From assembly GCF_937871615.1 (NCBI RefSeq), contig NZ_CALMPA010000020.1, positions 1 through 64,000 of the forward strand: a stretch of 64,000 nt of DNA, read 5' to 3'. Below the pieces are notes generated by a model, which did not search any database, was not told the DNA's origin, and saw nothing but the letters and a program-made list of their open reading frames with translations. Made by a program: the position numbers and the translations under genes. How positions within the stretch are numbered: the first letter of the stretch is position 1; each line of letters opens with the position of its first letter. This document shows positions 50,698 through 62,022 of this stretch, in pieces. The stretch is from an uncultured Sphingomonas sp. (lineage in GTDB: Bacteria > Pseudomonadota > Alphaproteobacteria > Sphingomonadales > Sphingomonadaceae).

Positions 50698-51774
50698 ATG
50701 CGCCGCTCGCTTATTCTGCCGCTTGGAGCACTAGCCGCGATCGTGCCGGCTCCGGCTACGGCCCAGACGCTGACTGACGTGATCGGTTCGCTCGTGTCGC
50801 TGGATGCCCGCGTCACGCTCCAGGCCGGAGCGATCACCGTGATTGACGGGCGCGTCACCACGAACACGCAGGCGATCAGCCAGTTGGAGGTGGATCGCGC
50901 CTCGCTGCTGGACCGGCTGGCCGTGATAGATTCGGCAGCGGCGGCGGTCGCGACGAATCTGCAGGCGCAGCAACAGGCGGTGGGGGCACTGACGGGGCAG
51001 TTCGCGGCATCGGTCAACGCGGCGGATGCGCTGGCGCTCGACGTGCGCGCGCAAGGCTCGGCGATCGGTGCGCTGGACGGGCGACTCGGCACGACCGTCA
51101 ACGCCGTCGCGCAACAGGGCGTTCGTATTGATCTGGTCAACCAGATAGCGCTGGCAGCGCAGGATTCGGTCGTCACCTTGCGCGGCGATCTCGATGCCGG
51201 GCGCGCGGGCATGACGCGACAGAGCGATCCGAACGGGGCGATCACGATCGGGGCGCAGAGTGGCGGCGCTGTGGTGTCCTTTACCGGCACCGCGGGGGAT
51301 CGCCGCTTGAGCGGCGTGGCCGACGGGATTGCCGCCAACGACGCGGCAACCGTTGGTCAGCTCACCGCGTCGAGCAGCGCCACCTTGTCCGCCGCGAACG
51401 GCTATACCGATCGCAGCGCCGCCGCGACGCTGACGGCGGCGAATGATTATACCGATCGGGCGATGAGCCAGACTCTGGAGCGCGCCGCCATCACCAGCAG
51501 GCAGATGATCGCGGCGAACAATGTCGAACTGCGCCGTGACATGAGCGCGCTTGCGGCAGGATCGAACGCGCTGTCCGCCTTGCCGCAGGCGTTCATTCCC
51601 GGACGCGGGATGATGGGCGCCGCGATCGGCGGCAGCCGGGGGCAGACCGCGTTCGCGATGGGATTGTCAAAGGCGTTCACTGGTGAAAACGCGCCGGTGG
51701 TCAGGGCGGGCGCCGCCGTCGATACGCGGCATGGCGATTTCAGCTACAATGCCTCGGTCGGTTTTCACTTCTGA
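50698..51774 (+). CDS. YadA-type trimeric autotransporter-like surface protein
   Basis: A 358-residue secreted protein with a signal peptide (MRRSLILPLGALAAIVPAPA, cleaved near ATAQ). The body is Ala/Val/Asp/Thr-rich with heptad-like spacing (coiled-coil stalk), then a YadA-like head/neck text (GAITIGAQSGGAVVSFTGTAGDRRLSGVADG, read in parts; NDAATVGQL), and a C-terminal anchor (GAAIGGSRGQTAFAMGLSK ending NASVGFHF). That final aromatic residue is typical for outer-membrane barrels. It is short for the class and likely a small adhesin. No partner genes. The frame opens at 50527, but the signal sets the start. Confidence 0.87.
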   Translation: MRRSLILPLGALAAIVPAPATAQTLTDVIGSLVSLDARVTLQAGAITVIDGRVTTNTQAISQLEVDRASLLDRLAVIDSAAAAVATNLQAQQQAVGALTGQFAASVNAADALALDVRAQGSAIGALDGRLGTTVNAVAQQGVRIDLVNQIALAAQDSVVTLRGDLDAGRAGMTRQSDPNGAITIGAQSGGAVVSFTGTAGDRRLSGVADGIAANDAATVGQLTASSSATLSAANGYTDRSAAATLTAANDYTDRAMSQTLERAAITSRQMIAANNVELRRDMSALAAGSNALSALPQAFIPGRGMMGAAIGGSRGQTAFAMGLSKAFTGENAPVVRAGAAVDTRHGDFSYNASVGFHF

Positions 51775-51784
51775 TTGAAAAGGG

Positions 51785-51811
51785 AAGGGCGGCCCGCGAG
51801 CCGCCCTTTTT
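51785..51811. terminator. terminator between adhesin and rpoD
   Basis: AAGGGCGGC (51785-51793) pairs with GCCGCCCTT (51800-51808) around six bases and is followed by a T-run on the plus strand. It ends the adhesin transcript and lies 9 bases past the rpoD stop, so it could serve both. Confidence 0.85.
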
Positions 51812-51819
51812 ATCGTTGT

Positions 51820-53844
51820 TTACTGATCGAGGAAGGAGCGCATCTTGCGGCTGCGGCTCGGATGCTTGAGCTTGCGCAATGCCTTGGCCTCGATCTGGCG
51901 GATGCGCTCACGCGTCACGCTGAATTGCTGGCCGACCTCCTCCAGCGTGTGATCGGTGTTCATGCCGATGCCGAAGCGCATCCGGAGCACGCGCTCCTCA
52001 CGCGGGGTGAGGCTGGCGAGGACACGGGTGACCGTTTCCTTGAGATTGGCCTGGATCGCGGCATCCACCGGGATGATCGCATTCTTGTCCTCGATGAAAT
52101 CGCCGAGGTGCGAATCCTCCTCGTCGCCGATCGGCGTTTCGAGGGAGATCGGCTCCTTGGCGATCTTCATCACCTTGCGCACCTTCTCCAATGGCATGGA
52201 GAGGCGCTCGGCCATTTCCTCCGGCGTCGGCTCGCGGCCCTGTTCGTGGAGGAACTGGCGGCTGGTGCGGACCAGCTTGTTGATCGTCTCGATCATATGC
52301 ACCGGGATGCGGATCGTGCGCGCCTGATCCGCGATGCTGCGCGTGATCGCCTGCCTGATCCACCAGGTGGCATAGGTACTGAATTTGTAGCCGCGACGAT
52401 ATTCGAATTTGTCCACCGCCTTCATTAGGCCGATGTTGCCTTCCTGAATAAGATCAAGGAATTGCAGGCCGCGATTGGTGTATTTCTTGGCGATCGAGAT
52501 GACGAGGCGGAGATTGGCCTCCACCATTTCCTTCTTCGCGATCCGCGCCTCGCGCTCGCCCTTCTGCACCATGTTGACGATGCGGCGGAATTCGCCGAGC
52601 GCCATGCCGGTTTGCTGCGAGATTTCCGAAATCTCGGTGCGGATGCGATCGACGGCGGCGGCCTCGTTGGTGGCGAAGGCGGTCCACTTCTTGTCGAGGC
52701 CATTCACGGTCTGGAGGAACGTGTCGTCCAGTTCATGGCCCATGTAGCGATCGAGGAAATCCTTGCGGCTGACCTTGTGGCGTTCCGCAAGACGCAACAT
52801 CTGCCCGCCAAGCGCGGTCAGGCGGCGGTTGAAGCTGTATAACTGATCGACGAGATATTCGATTTTCGCATTGTGGAACTGGACGCTTTCCACTTCCGCG
52901 GTGAGATCCTCGCGCAGCTTCTGATATTTGCGCTCGTCCGCCGCCGAAAGCTCGCCGCCCGCGCCCATCGCGTCGAGCCGCTGTTCCTGCATCTTGGAGA
53001 ATTTCTTGTAGATCGCCGTGATGTTGGCGAATTTCTCCAGCGCCTGCGGCTTGAGCGTTTCCTCCATCTGCGCGAGCGAGAGGGTGTTATCCTCGTCGTC
53101 ATCGTCGGACGGGCGCGGGGCGCGGCGCTCGGTCAGTTCGTCGTCCTCGTCGGCGCCGGTCTCCTCCTCCGGTTCCTCCTCCTCCTTGTAGGTGGGGCCG
53201 GTGCTCGATGCGCTGATCTCGCCGCTGTCGTCTTCCTCGGCGCCTTCAACCTGCTCGGGCGAGGGGCCTTTGGACAGCATCGCATCGAGATCGAGGATCT
53301 CGCGCAACTGCATCGCGCCTTCATTGAGCGCGGTTGACCAGTCGATGATCGCGTTGAAGGTGATCGGGCTTTCACACAAACCGAGGATCATCGTGTCGCG
53401 CCCGGCCTCGATCCGCTTGGCGATCGCGATTTCGCCCTCGCGCGAGAGAAGCTCCACCGCCCCCATCTCGCGCAGATACATGCGAACCGGATCGTCGGTG
53501 CGATCGACGGTTTCCTTCTTCTTCTCGATGACGGGCGCGTTTTCCTGATCGGAATCGACGGCATCGACCTCGTCTTCGGATTCCTGCTCCTCGCCGTCCT
53601 CGCCCTGTTCCTCATTCTCGACGATGTTCACGCCCATTTCGTTGAGCGCGGACATGATATCCTCGAGCTGATCGGAGGACATCTGATCCTGCGGCAGCGC
53701 CTCGTTGAGCTGGTCATAGGTGATGTAGCCGCGCTTTTTCGCGCGGGCGATCAGCTTCTTGACGTTCGCGTCGTTCAAGTCGATCAGCGGGGCATCGGCC
53801 ACATCCGTCGTATCATCGCCACCGCTACCGTTTACCTTCGCCAT
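51820..53844 (-). CDS. rpoD: RNA polymerase sigma factor RpoD (sigma-70)
   Basis: A 674-residue primary sigma factor. An N-terminal region 1.1, a long acidic spacer (runs of Glu/Asp near residues 75-95 and 205-255) and region 1.2, then regions 2 to 4: [22 protein letters not shown] (read in parts), [12 protein letters not shown], and the 4.2 helix-turn-helix [20 protein letters not shown]. The ATG overlaps the dnaG stop by one base (TGATG); a TTG directly upstream is not preferred. It forms the dnaG-rpoD pair. Confidence 0.98.
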   Translation of the reverse strand: MAKVNGSGGDDTTDVADAPLIDLNDANVKKLIARAKKRGYITYDQLNEALPQDQMSSDQLEDIMSALNEMGVNIVENEEQGEDGEEQESEDEVDAVDSDQENAPVIEKKKETVDRTDDPVRMYLREMGAVELLSREGEIAIAKRIEAGRDTMILGLCESPITFNAIIDWSTALNEGAMQLREILDLDAMLSKGPSPEQVEGAEEDDSGEISASSTGPTYKEEEEPEEETGADEDDELTERRAPRPSDDDDEDNTLSLAQMEETLKPQALEKFANITAIYKKFSKMQEQRLDAMGAGGELSAADERKYQKLREDLTAEVESVQFHNAKIEYLVDQLYSFNRRLTALGGQMLRLAERHKVSRKDFLDRYMGHELDDTFLQTVNGLDKKWTAFATNEAAAVDRIRTEISEISQQTGMALGEFRRIVNMVQKGEREARIAKKEMVEANLRLVISIAKKYTNRGLQFLDLIQEGNIGLMKAVDKFEYRRGYKFSTYATWWIRQAITRSIADQARTIRIPVHMIETINKLVRTSRQFLHEQGREPTPEEMAERLSMPLEKVRKVMKIAKEPISLETPIGDEEDSHLGDFIEDKNAIIPVDAAIQANLKETVTRVLASLTPREERVLRMRFGIGMNTDHTLEEVGQQFSVTRERIRQIEAKALRKLKHPSRSRKMRSFLDQ

Positions 53845-55727
53845 CAATCGTCCTCGGCACCAAAAGCGCGGGCGTCTTCGTTCGACTGCACGAGATTTGC
53901 AAGCCGAAGCTCCAACGCCTGCTTTTCCTTCACTAACGCTACCTGTCGCTCAAACGCCTCGTCGGTAAAGCGCGCCTGCATCGCGGAAGTTGCATCCGCG
54001 AGCGCCGCATTCACCTCAGGGCCGGCCACCAGGATCGCGATCGCCTCGTCGAGGTCTTCGCGCGCCCGGTTCTCGTCCCCTGTTCGCTGCGTAAAGCTGT
54101 ATGGCATCTTGTCGGCCCGAAGCAGATCGGAAGCGATCGTCTCGAAACCCGATTTCCCCAATATGGTCACGAGGCGCCGGCTATCAAGCGCCCGATCCTC
54201 CAGCGCGACATCGACAACCGCTTCGAACAATCGGCCAAGCGCGCCATCGACGAGGCGCAGGCCGCCCAGCACCTCCACGTGCCGCGCGATCTCGGCGGGA
54301 TGCCGGATCAGCCCGGCGAGCACCGCCTTGGCGAGCACGCGATCAATCCCGCCGATGGCGCGCATCACCTTCACGTCTTCAGTGATCGGCGCGGGCGGGG
54401 GTGTCCAGCGCTGGCCGGGGCGGCGATCGCCGCGCGCGCCGGGCGCGCGCGGCGCGAAGCTCGGGCGCGGGCGGGCGAACGCCTCATCGAAGCGATGGCG
54501 AAACTCGTTTTGATATTCGCTGCGCACCGATGGATCGGCGATCGACTGCGCCAGTTCGCCCAGCCGCCGTTTCAGCCCGGCGCGCTGCTCTGGCGTGGTG
54601 AGCGGCTCGGCGGCGAATTCGTGTTTCCACAGGCGCTCGACCAGCGGCTCGGCCTCGCGCGCCAGCGCCTCGAACGCGGATGCGCCCCTGGCCTTGACCA
54701 GATCGTCCGGGTCCATCCCCTCGGGGAGCGTGACGAAGGCAAGGCTGCGGCCCGGCGCGAGCAGCGGCAGCGCGCGATGCGCCGCGCGGATCGCCGCCTT
54801 TTGCCCCGCGCCATCGCCATCGAAGCATAAAGTCGGCACGTCGACCATCCGCCACAGCCGCTCAAGCTGATGCTCGGTCAGCGCGGTGCCGAGCGGGGCC
54901 ACCGCCTCCGCGATGCCGGCCTGCGCCAGCGCGATCACGTCCATATAGCCTTCGACGACGAACACGCGGTTCGCCTTGCGCGCGGCGGGCGCGGCGCGAT
55001 CGAGGTTGTAGAGCGTGCGCCCCTTGTCGAACAGCGGCGTGTCGGGGGAGTTGAGGTATTTCGGTTCGCCATCCCCGATCACGCGACCGCCGAATGCGAT
55101 CACCCGCCCGCGCGCGTCACGGATCGGGATCATCAGCCGGCCTCGGAAGCGGTCGTAAGGCTCCTTGTTCTCGACGCTGATGAGCAGCCCGGCCTCGATC
55201 AGCGCAGGATCGCCATATTCCTTGAGCGCGGTACGCAGCTTGCCGCGCGCATCGGGCGCGAAGCCGATGCCGAACAGCCGCGCGGTTTCCTCGGACAAGC
55301 CGCGCCGCTCGATGAGGGCGCGCGCATCGCCGCCGGAAATGCCGGATAGCTGCGCGACGAACCACGCCTGCGCCTCGGCCATCGCGTCATGCAGGCCCTT
55401 TTGCCGCTCGGCCTGCCGCGCGGCGCGGGGATCGAGCGCGGGAAGCTCCAGCCCAGCGACAGCGGCGAGTTCCTTCACGGCATCCATGAAGGGCAGGCCG
55501 CGCTGGTCGGTCATCCAGCGAATCGCGTCGCCATGCGCCGAGCAGCCGAAGCAGTGATAGAATCCCTTCTCGTCGTTGACGTAGAAGCTTGGCGTCTTTT
55601 CGTTGTGGAACGGGCAGCAGCCCTTGTGCTCGCGCCCCGCTTTGGTGAGCTTCACCGTCTTGCCGACAAGGGCAGACAATGAGGTGCGCGAACGCAGCTC
55701 ATCAAGAAAGGCGGGCGAGAGACTCAC
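53844..55727 (-). CDS. dnaG: DNA primase
   Basis: A 627-residue primase. The N-terminal zinc ribbon is complete ([12 protein letters not shown], then [11 protein letters not shown]), followed by the TOPRIM core ([29 protein letters not shown]) and a C-terminal helicase-binding region that is Arg/Pro-rich at about 425-445. It starts with GTG. It precedes rpoD directly, and yqeY lies upstream. Confidence 0.97.
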   Translation of the reverse strand: MSLSPAFLDELRSRTSLSALVGKTVKLTKAGREHKGCCPFHNEKTPSFYVNDEKGFYHCFGCSAHGDAIRWMTDQRGLPFMDAVKELAAVAGLELPALDPRAARQAERQKGLHDAMAEAQAWFVAQLSGISGGDARALIERRGLSEETARLFGIGFAPDARGKLRTALKEYGDPALIEAGLLISVENKEPYDRFRGRLMIPIRDARGRVIAFGGRVIGDGEPKYLNSPDTPLFDKGRTLYNLDRAAPAARKANRVFVVEGYMDVIALAQAGIAEAVAPLGTALTEHQLERLWRMVDVPTLCFDGDGAGQKAAIRAAHRALPLLAPGRSLAFVTLPEGMDPDDLVKARGASAFEALAREAEPLVERLWKHEFAAEPLTTPEQRAGLKRRLGELAQSIADPSVRSEYQNEFRHRFDEAFARPRPSFAPRAPGARGDRRPGQRWTPPPAPITEDVKVMRAIGGIDRVLAKAVLAGLIRHPAEIARHVEVLGGLRLVDGALGRLFEAVVDVALEDRALDSRRLVTILGKSGFETIASDLLRADKMPYSFTQRTGDENRAREDLDEAIAILVAGPEVNAALADATSAMQARFTDEAFERQVALVKEKQALELRLANLVQSNEDARAFGAEDD

Positions 55728-55787
55728 ACCGCATTATAACTTATGCGCCGGAAGCGTCCCGCTCCGCAATTAATAAATGCGGCTGTT

Positions 55788-55823
55788 CCGCCGTCATCCC
55801 TGCGCAGGCGGGAATGACGGCGG
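55788..55823. repeat. REP-like palindrome in the yqeY-dnaG gap
   Basis: CCGCCGTCATCCCTGC (55788-55803) and GCGGGAATGACGGCGG (55808-55823) pair with one mismatch and one wobble around GCAG. It shares the GTCAT(T/C)CC core with the element at 15637-15733, so these are members of one dispersed family. Confidence 0.8.
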
Positions 55824-55831
55824 AGGGTAGA

Positions 55832-56284
55832 TCAGCTCAACGCGGCCTTCACCAGCCCGCTTGCCTTGGACATATCGAGCACGCTGGCGTGGCGCGCCTT
55901 AAGCTCCGCCATCACGCGGCCCATGTCCTTCATGCCCGATGCGCTCAACTCAGCCTTGATCGTCTCGATCGCGGCGCGGGTATCTTCCTCGCTCAGTTGC
56001 TGGGGGAGGAAACGCTCGATCACCGCGACTTCGCGTTCCTCGGCATCGGCCAGTTCGTCGCGACCGCCCTTGCGATACATGTCGATCGACTCGCGGCGCT
56101 GCTTGACCATCTTTTGCAGCACCTCGACGACCAGCGCGTCATCGTCGGCGATCGCGGGGCCGGTGCGCGCCTCGATATCGCGATTCTTGATCGCGGCCTG
56201 CATCAGGCTGACCGCCGCGCGGGTTTCCTTGTCGCCGGCTTTCATCGCGGCGATCTGGGCTTGCTTTATGTCGTCTCGAATCAT
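55832..56284 (-). CDS. GatB/YqeY domain-containing protein
   Basis: A 150-residue all-helical protein of the YqeY type: MIRDDIKQAQIAAMKAGDKE, then VVEVLQKMVKQRRESIDMY and ERFLPQQLSEEDTRAAIETI. These domains resemble the tRNA-binding tail of GatB, but their own function is unclear; they are regularly found next to dnaG-rpoD, as here. It diverges from carA. Confidence 0.9.
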   Translation of the reverse strand: MIRDDIKQAQIAAMKAGDKETRAAVSLMQAAIKNRDIEARTGPAIADDDALVVEVLQKMVKQRRESIDMYRKGGRDELADAEEREVAVIERFLPQQLSEEDTRAAIETIKAELSASGMKDMGRVMAELKARHASVLDMSKASGLVKAALS

Positions 56285-56427
56285 GCGATCCTTGTTAGAT
56301 CGGCTTGGGGCGCAGCGAAAGGCGCGGCGCGGCAGACCACGCACCCGGTTGACGAAAAGGGGGCAAAGGCTTAGCGGGCGGGGCTTAGCGACATCGCTGA
56401 TCCAAACCAACGGAGTGCCCGCCGATC

Positions 56428-57618
56428 ATGGCCGACGCCAAGCCCTTTGACGTGCCCGAAGGCGCCACCGGCGTCATAGTTCTCGCTACCGGCGAAGTCG
56501 CCTGGGGACGCGGTTTCGGTGCCGAGGGCGAAGTGGTGGGGGAGATATGTTTCCACACCGCGATGACCGGCTATCAGGAGATCATGACCGATCCCAGCTT
56601 CGCCGGGCAGATCATCACCTTCACCTTCCCGCATATCGGCAACGTCGGCGCCAACGCGGACGACGTGGAGGCGGATGAGCCGCACGCGCTTGGCATGATC
56701 GTGCGCGAGGACGTGACCGCGCCGTCCAATTTCCGCAGCGTCGAGCGGCTGGACGCGTGGATGAAGCGCCACGCCCGCGTCGGCGTGTCCGGCATCGACA
56801 CCCGCGCGCTGACCCGCCGCATCCGCACCGGCGGCGCGCCCAACGGCGTGATCGCGCATTCCGCCGCGGGCAAGTTCGACATCCCGCTGCTGCTGGAAAT
56901 GGCGCGCGCCTGGCCGGGGCTGGAGGGGATGGACCTTGCCAAGGCGGTGACGACCGAGACTCACTTCGGCTGGGGCGACAACCGCGAGGGCGGGGTGTGG
57001 CGGCTGGGCTTCGGCTATCAGGACAAGGTTCGCGAAGGTCACGCGAGCGACGAAAAGCGCCCGCATGTCGTTGCCGTGGATTACGGCAGCAAGCACAATA
57101 TCTTCCGCAATCTTGTCAAGGCTGGCGCCAAGGTGTCGGTGGTGCCCGCCACCGCGAGCTATGACGAGATCATGGTGCTCGGCCCGGACGGCATCTTCCT
57201 GTCGAACGGTCCCGGCGATCCGGCGGCGACCGGCGAATATGCCGTGCCGGTGATCCGCAAGCTGCTGGAGACGGGCAAGCCGCTGTTCGGCATCTGCCTC
57301 GGCCACCAGCTTCTCGGCATCGCGGTGGGCGGCAAGACGACCAAGATGTTCCAGGGCCATCGCGGCGCCAACCATCCGGTGAAGCGCCTCAGCGACGGCG
57401 CGGTCGAGATCACCAGCATGAACCACGGCTTCGCGGTGGATCGCGACACGCTCCCCGCCAACGCGCGCGAGACGCATGTGTCTTTGTTCGACGGCAGCAA
57501 TTGCGGGATCGAACTGACCGACCGCCCGGCGTTCAGCGTGCAATATCACCCGGAGGCATCGCCGGGGCCGCAGGATAGTTTCTATCTGTTCGAGCGGTTT
57601 GTGGGGATGTTGCGGTGA
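56428..57618 (+). CDS. carA: carbamoyl-phosphate synthase, small subunit
   Basis: A 396-residue glutaminase subunit. It shows the N-terminal FDVPEGATGVIVLATGEVAW, the substrate-tunnel region (GMIVREDVTAPSNFRS), and the class I amidotransferase domain with GICLGHQLLG (the nucleophile Cys) and the His-Glu pair in VQYHPEASPGPQ. It supplies ammonia to CarB for arginine and pyrimidine synthesis. carB follows after 57 bases. Confidence 0.97.
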   Translation: MADAKPFDVPEGATGVIVLATGEVAWGRGFGAEGEVVGEICFHTAMTGYQEIMTDPSFAGQIITFTFPHIGNVGANADDVEADEPHALGMIVREDVTAPSNFRSVERLDAWMKRHARVGVSGIDTRALTRRIRTGGAPNGVIAHSAAGKFDIPLLLEMARAWPGLEGMDLAKAVTTETHFGWGDNREGGVWRLGFGYQDKVREGHASDEKRPHVVAVDYGSKHNIFRNLVKAGAKVSVVPATASYDEIMVLGPDGIFLSNGPGDPAATGEYAVPVIRKLLETGKPLFGICLGHQLLGIAVGGKTTKMFQGHRGANHPVKRLSDGAVEITSMNHGFAVDRDTLPANARETHVSLFDGSNCGIELTDRPAFSVQYHPEASPGPQDSFYLFERFVGMLR

Positions 57619-57675
57619 AGCGAAACGCTTCCGCTCGCCACGAACGCCTGACCTTCCGCCGGATTGACTGACACC

Positions 57676-60600
57676 ATGCCAAAACGCACCGACATCTCCT
57701 CCATCCTCGTCATTGGCGCGGGGCCGATCGTTATCGGTCAGGCGTGCGAGTTCGATTATTCGGGCACGCAGGCGATCAAGGCCCTGAAAGAGGAGGGTTA
57801 TCGCATCGTCCTGGTCAATTCGAACCCGGCGACGATCATGACCGATCCCGAACTGGCCGACGCCACTTATGTGGAGCCGATCACGCCGGAGGTGGTCGCC
57901 AGGATCATCGCGAAGGAGCGCCCCGACGCGGTGCTGCCGACGATGGGCGGGCAGACCGCGCTCAACACCGCGCTCGCGTTGTTCCGTGATGGCACGCTGG
58001 AGAAATTCGGCGTCACGATGATCGGCGCCGATGCCGACGCGATCGACAAGGCGGAGGATCGCCTCAAGTTCCGCGACGCGATGGACAAGATCGGGCTCGA
58101 ATCCGCCCGCAGCCATATTGCGCATAGCGAGGCGGAGGCATTGGCGGGGCTGGAGAAGGTCGGGCTGCCGGCGATCATCCGCCCGTCGTTCACGCTTGGC
58201 GGCACTGGCGGCGGCGTCGCCTATAACCGCGAGGAATTCATCGAGATCGTCCGCAAGGGGCTGGACGCCTCGCCGACCACCGAGGTGCTGATCGAGGAGT
58301 CGCTGCTCGGCTGGAAGGAATATGAGATGGAGGTGGTCCGCGATCGCGCGGACAATTGCATCATCATCTGCTCGATCGAGAATGTCGATCCGATGGGCGT
58401 CCATACCGGCGATTCGATCACCGTCGCGCCGGCGCTGACGCTGACCGACAAGGAATATCAGATCATGCGCAACGCGAGCATCGCGGTGCTGCGTGAAATC
58501 GGCGTGGAAACAGGCGGTTCCAACGTACAGTTCGCGGTCAATCCGAAGGATGGCCGGCTGATCGTGATCGAGATGAACCCGCGCGTCAGCCGTTCGTCGG
58601 CGCTGGCCTCCAAGGCGACCGGCTTCCCGATCGCCAAGGTCGCGGCGAAGCTGGCGGTTGGCTATACGCTCGACGAGATCGAGAACGATATCACCGGCGC
58701 CACGCCCGCGAGCTTCGAGCCGACGATCGACTATGTCGTCACCAAGATCCCGCGCTTCGCGTTCGAGAAGTTCAAGGGCGCGGAGGCGGTGCTCTCCACC
58801 GCGATGAAGTCGGTCGGCGAGGTGATGGCGATCGGTCGCAATATCCACGAATCCATGCAGAAGGCGTTGCGCGGGCTGGAAACGGGGCTTTCCGGCTTCA
58901 ACCAGGTCGATCGCCTCGTCGGCGCGCCGCGAGCGGAGATCGAGGCGGCGCTGGCGGTGGCGACGCCGGACCGGCTGCTTGTGGCGGCGCAGGCCTTGCG
59001 CGAGGGATTCACCGTCGCGGAAGTCCATGCGATCGCCAAATACGATCCATGGTTCCTGGAGCGGATCGCGGAGATCATCGCCGCCGAGCGCGAAGTGATG
59101 GAGCATGGCCTGCCGATCGAGGCGGCGGGGATGCGCCGGCTGAAGGCGATGGGTTTCTCCGACAAGCGGCTGGCGTGGCTGGCGTTGCAGTCCGCCAATC
59201 TGCGCGGGATGGAGCGCGGCATCGCGCGCGGCTCGGGCCTGATCCACGAGGCGGTGGTGGCGATGACCGGCGGCGTGACCGAGGATGAGGTGCGTGCGCT
59301 GCGCCACCGGCTCGGCGTGCGCCCGGTGTTCAAGCGGATCGACACCTGCGCGGCGGAGTTCGACGCGCGGACGCCGTATATGTATTCGACCTATGAGGCG
59401 CCCAGCTTCGGCGAGCCGGAGAATGAGGCGCAGCCATCGGAGCGGCGCAAGATCGTCATCCTCGGCGGCGGGCCGAACCGGATCGGGCAGGGGATCGAAT
59501 TCGATTATTGCTGCTGCCACGCGTGCTTCGCGCTGGCGGACGCCGGGTTCGAGACGATCATGGTCAATTGCAACCCGGAAACGGTGTCGACCGATTATGA
59601 CACGTCCGACCGGCTGTACTTCGAGCCGCTGACCGCCGAAGACGTGCTCGAAATTCTACATGTCGAAATGTCGACAGGTGAATTGGTCGGCGTGATCGTC
59701 CAGTTCGGCGGGCAGACCCCGCTCAATCTGGCGCGCGCGCTGGAGAAGGCGGGCGTGCCGATCCTGGGCACCTCGCCCGATGCGATCGACCTGGCGGAGG
59801 ATCGCGAGCGGTTCGCGGCGCTGGTCAGCCGGCTCAAGCTGCTCCAGCCCGCCAACGGCATCGCGCGCAGCCGCGAGGAGGCGCTGATCGTCGCCGATCG
59901 CGTCGGCTATCCGGTGCTGATGCGCCCGAGCTACGTGCTCGGCGGGCGCGCGATGGAGATCGTCGATGGCCCGGCACAGCTTGAGGATTATATCCAGACC
60001 GCCGTGCAAGTGTCTGGCGATGCGCCGGTTTTGATCGACCAGTATCTGCGCGACGCGATTGAGGTGGATGTGGATGCGATCTGCGACGGCGATGATGTCG
60101 TGGTTGCGGGCGTGCTCCAGCATATCGAGGAAGCGGGGGTCCATTCGGGCGACAGCGCCTGTTCGATCCCGCCTTATTCGCTGAGCGCGGACGTAATCGC
60201 CGAGACCGAGCGCCAGACCGAAGCGCTGGCGCGCGGGCTCAACGTGCGCGGGCTGATGAACATCCAGTTCGCGGTGAAGGATGGCAAGGTCTATCTGATC
60301 GAGGTAAACCCGCGCGCCAGCCGCACCGTGCCGTTCGTCGCCAAGGCGATCGGCGCCCCGATCGCCAAGATCGCCAGCCGCGTGATGGCGGGGGAGAAAC
60401 TGCGCGACCTGCCGAAGATTGACCGCGACATTGATTATTTCGCGGTGAAGGAAGCGGTGTTCCCGTTCAATCGCTTCCCCGGCGTTGATCCGGTCTTGTC
60501 GCCGGAAATGAAATCAACCGGCGAAGTGATGGGAATCGCCAGCGATTTCACCACGGCGTTCGCCAAATCGCAGCTCGGATCGAGCACGGTGTTGCCGACA

Positions 60601-61008
60601 TCGGGCGCGGCGTTCGTCAGCGTGAAGGATGGCGACAAGGCGCATATCGTGCCGGCGGTGCGGGAACTGGTCGATGTGGGCTTCACCATCGTGGCGACGG
60701 GCGGGACGGCCGATCACCTCGAAGCAGCCGGCCTGCCGGTGGAGCGGGTGAACAAGGTCGCGCAGGGGCGCCCGCATATCGTGGACCGGATCAAGGATGG
60801 CGGGATCGCGCTGATCTTCAACACCACGGAAGGCTGGCAGAGCCTGAAGGATTCTCAGCCGATCCGCGCGTCCGCGCTGGCGCAGAAGATTCCGTATTTC
60901 ACCACCGCGCCCGCCTGCATCGAAGTGGCGAAGGCAATTGCCAGTTCGGCGATGCGCAATCTTGAAGTCAGGCCGTTGCAGTCTTATTATTCGCAGTCGC
61001 ACAATTGA
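57676..61008 (+). CDS. carB: carbamoyl-phosphate synthase, large subunit
   Basis: An 1110-residue subunit with two homologous ATP-grasp halves (about 1-400 and 560-940): [20 protein letters not shown] and [19 protein letters not shown] start them, and both carry the metal-binding [12 protein letters not shown] and [14 protein letters not shown]-terminal MGS-like allosteric domain follows ([18 protein letters not shown]). Length is standard. The ATG at 57676 is preferred over the TTG four codons upstream. Confidence 0.98.
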   Translation: MPKRTDISSILVIGAGPIVIGQACEFDYSGTQAIKALKEEGYRIVLVNSNPATIMTDPELADATYVEPITPEVVARIIAKERPDAVLPTMGGQTALNTALALFRDGTLEKFGVTMIGADADAIDKAEDRLKFRDAMDKIGLESARSHIAHSEAEALAGLEKVGLPAIIRPSFTLGGTGGGVAYNREEFIEIVRKGLDASPTTEVLIEESLLGWKEYEMEVVRDRADNCIIICSIENVDPMGVHTGDSITVAPALTLTDKEYQIMRNASIAVLREIGVETGGSNVQFAVNPKDGRLIVIEMNPRVSRSSALASKATGFPIAKVAAKLAVGYTLDEIENDITGATPASFEPTIDYVVTKIPRFAFEKFKGAEAVLSTAMKSVGEVMAIGRNIHESMQKALRGLETGLSGFNQVDRLVGAPRAEIEAALAVATPDRLLVAAQALREGFTVAEVHAIAKYDPWFLERIAEIIAAEREVMEHGLPIEAAGMRRLKAMGFSDKRLAWLALQSANLRGMERGIARGSGLIHEAVVAMTGGVTEDEVRALRHRLGVRPVFKRIDTCAAEFDARTPYMYSTYEAPSFGEPENEAQPSERRKIVILGGGPNRIGQGIEFDYCCCHACFALADAGFETIMVNCNPETVSTDYDTSDRLYFEPLTAEDVLEILHVEMSTGELVGVIVQFGGQTPLNLARALEKAGVPILGTSPDAIDLAEDRERFAALVSRLKLLQPANGIARSREEALIVADRVGYPVLMRPSYVLGGRAMEIVDGPAQLEDYIQTAVQVSGDAPVLIDQYLRDAIEVDVDAICDGDDVVVAGVLQHIEEAGVHSGDSACSIPPYSLSADVIAETERQTEALARGLNVRGLMNIQFAVKDGKVYLIEVNPRASRTVPFVAKAIGAPIAKIASRVMAGEKLRDLPKIDRDIDYFAVKEAVFPFNRFPGVDPVLSPEMKSTGEVMGIASDFTTAFAKSQLGSSTVLPTSGAAFVSVKDGDKAHIVPAVRELVDVGFTIVATGGTADHLEAAGLPVERVNKVAQGRPHIVDRIKDGGIALIFNTTEGWQSLKDSQPIRASALAQKIPYFTTAPACIEVAKAIASSAMRNLEVRPLQSYYSQSHN

Positions 61009-61085
61009 TCCCCGACATTGCAGGACGGTGCGAAGCGGTTGGTAAAAGGCCGCTGACGAAGGGGTTTTGACGAAGGGATTGCGTG

Positions 61086-61562
61086 ATGGCGACGGTAGAG
61101 AAGATGCCGATGCTCCAGGAGGGCTATGAGAAGCTCAGTGCTGATCTGAAGCGCCTGAAAGCGGAGCGTCCGCTGATCGTTGATGCGATCGAGGAAGCGC
61201 GGGCGCACGGCGATCTTTCGGAAAACGCCGAATATCACGCGGCGAAAGAGCGGCAGGGGCAGGTCGAGGCGCTGATCGGCGACATCGAAGACAAGCTCGC
61301 GCGCGCGCAGATCATCGACCCGAAGGAGCTTTCGGGCGACAAGGTGGTGTTCGGCGCGACGGTGACGCTGCTCGACGACGCGGACAAGCCCGTTCGCTAT
61401 CAGATCGTCGGGCAGACCGAGGCGGACGCGAAAACGGGGCGGATCAGCTACAATTCCCCGCTTGGCCGCGCGCTGATCGGGCGCAGCGTTGACGACGAGG
61501 TCGAAGTGTCTGTGCCGGCGGGCGACCGCTATTATGTTGTGGCGAGCATCGAATTCATCTGA
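61086..61562 (+). CDS. greA: transcription elongation factor GreA
   Basis: A 158-residue factor that rescues backtracked polymerase. The N-terminal coiled coil has [18 protein letters not shown] and the acidic tip ([18 protein letters not shown]) with the Asp and Glu that help RNA cleavage; the C-terminal FKBP-like domain ends [11 protein letters not shown]. The ATG at 61086 follows a GTG. It ends the carA-carB-greA series and is closed by a strong terminator. Confidence 0.97.
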   Translation: MATVEKMPMLQEGYEKLSADLKRLKAERPLIVDAIEEARAHGDLSENAEYHAAKERQGQVEALIGDIEDKLARAQIIDPKELSGDKVVFGATVTLLDDADKPVRYQIVGQTEADAKTGRISYNSPLGRALIGRSVDDEVEVSVPAGDRYYVVASIEFI

Positions 61563-61603
61563 ACGTGCCGCCGCTGGCGCGGCCCCATTCGCCGTGACAT
61601 GAA

Positions 61604-61641
61604 AAAACACCGCCTTTGCTTGTGAGCGAAGGCGGTGTTTT
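61604..61641. terminator. strong bidirectional terminator after greA
   Basis: AAAACACCGCCTT (61604-61616) pairs perfectly with AAGGCGGTGTTTT (61629-61641) around 12 bases, with A- and T-runs on both sides, between greA and the convergent DUF4170 gene. The clearest intrinsic terminator in the window. Confidence 0.95.
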
Positions 61642-61748
61642 GGTTTGGGTCGGTATGCTCGCCCGCGTCTTGCGGTGCACGCGGGCAGCGCCGCGCGCCG
61701 CCTTCTCCGTGACGGAGGCAGAGAAGTTGCGGAAGGGTTAGGGCGCGA

Positions 61749-61982
61749 TCAGCCAGCGGTGCCGGGCTTGAGCAGATCCGGCTCGAGCAGGCGGTGGAGG
61801 TGAACCACCACATATTTCATTTCGGCATCGTCGACCGTGCGCTGCGCGGATGCGCGCCATGCCTTTTCGGCGCTGGCATAATCCGGAAAGACGCCGACGA
61901 TGTCGATCGACGACAGATCTTCGAACTCAAGGGTACGCGGATCGGCGACACGGCCGCCGAAGACGAGGTGAAGCTTGCTCAT
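61749..61982 (-). CDS. DUF4170 domain-containing protein
   Basis: A 77-residue soluble protein starting MSKLHLVFGGRVADPRTLEF, then IVGVFPDYASAEKAWRASAQRTVDDAEMKY (read in parts): the pattern of the DUF4170 family, small proteins found almost only in alphaproteobacteria, with no known function. It precedes a 107-base stretch to the convergent greA terminator. Confidence 0.88.
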   Translation of the reverse strand: MSKLHLVFGGRVADPRTLEFEDLSSIDIVGVFPDYASAEKAWRASAQRTVDDAEMKYVVVHLHRLLEPDLLKPGTAG

Positions 61983-62022
61983 GGCTGCGCCCTAGACCCG
62001 AGGGGATGCGGAAGGGAAGGGG

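Noticed and set aside
50307..51338. Upstream extension of the Phd-PAS frame opposite the adhesin
   Set aside because: The Phd-like homology begins at 50306 and the extension is Ser/Arg/Thr-rich antisense of the adhesin.
56371..59520. A minus-strand frame of about 1049 codons opposite carA and carB
   Set aside because: Same pattern: antisense to highly conserved genes, with repeated Arg/His/Asp stretches.
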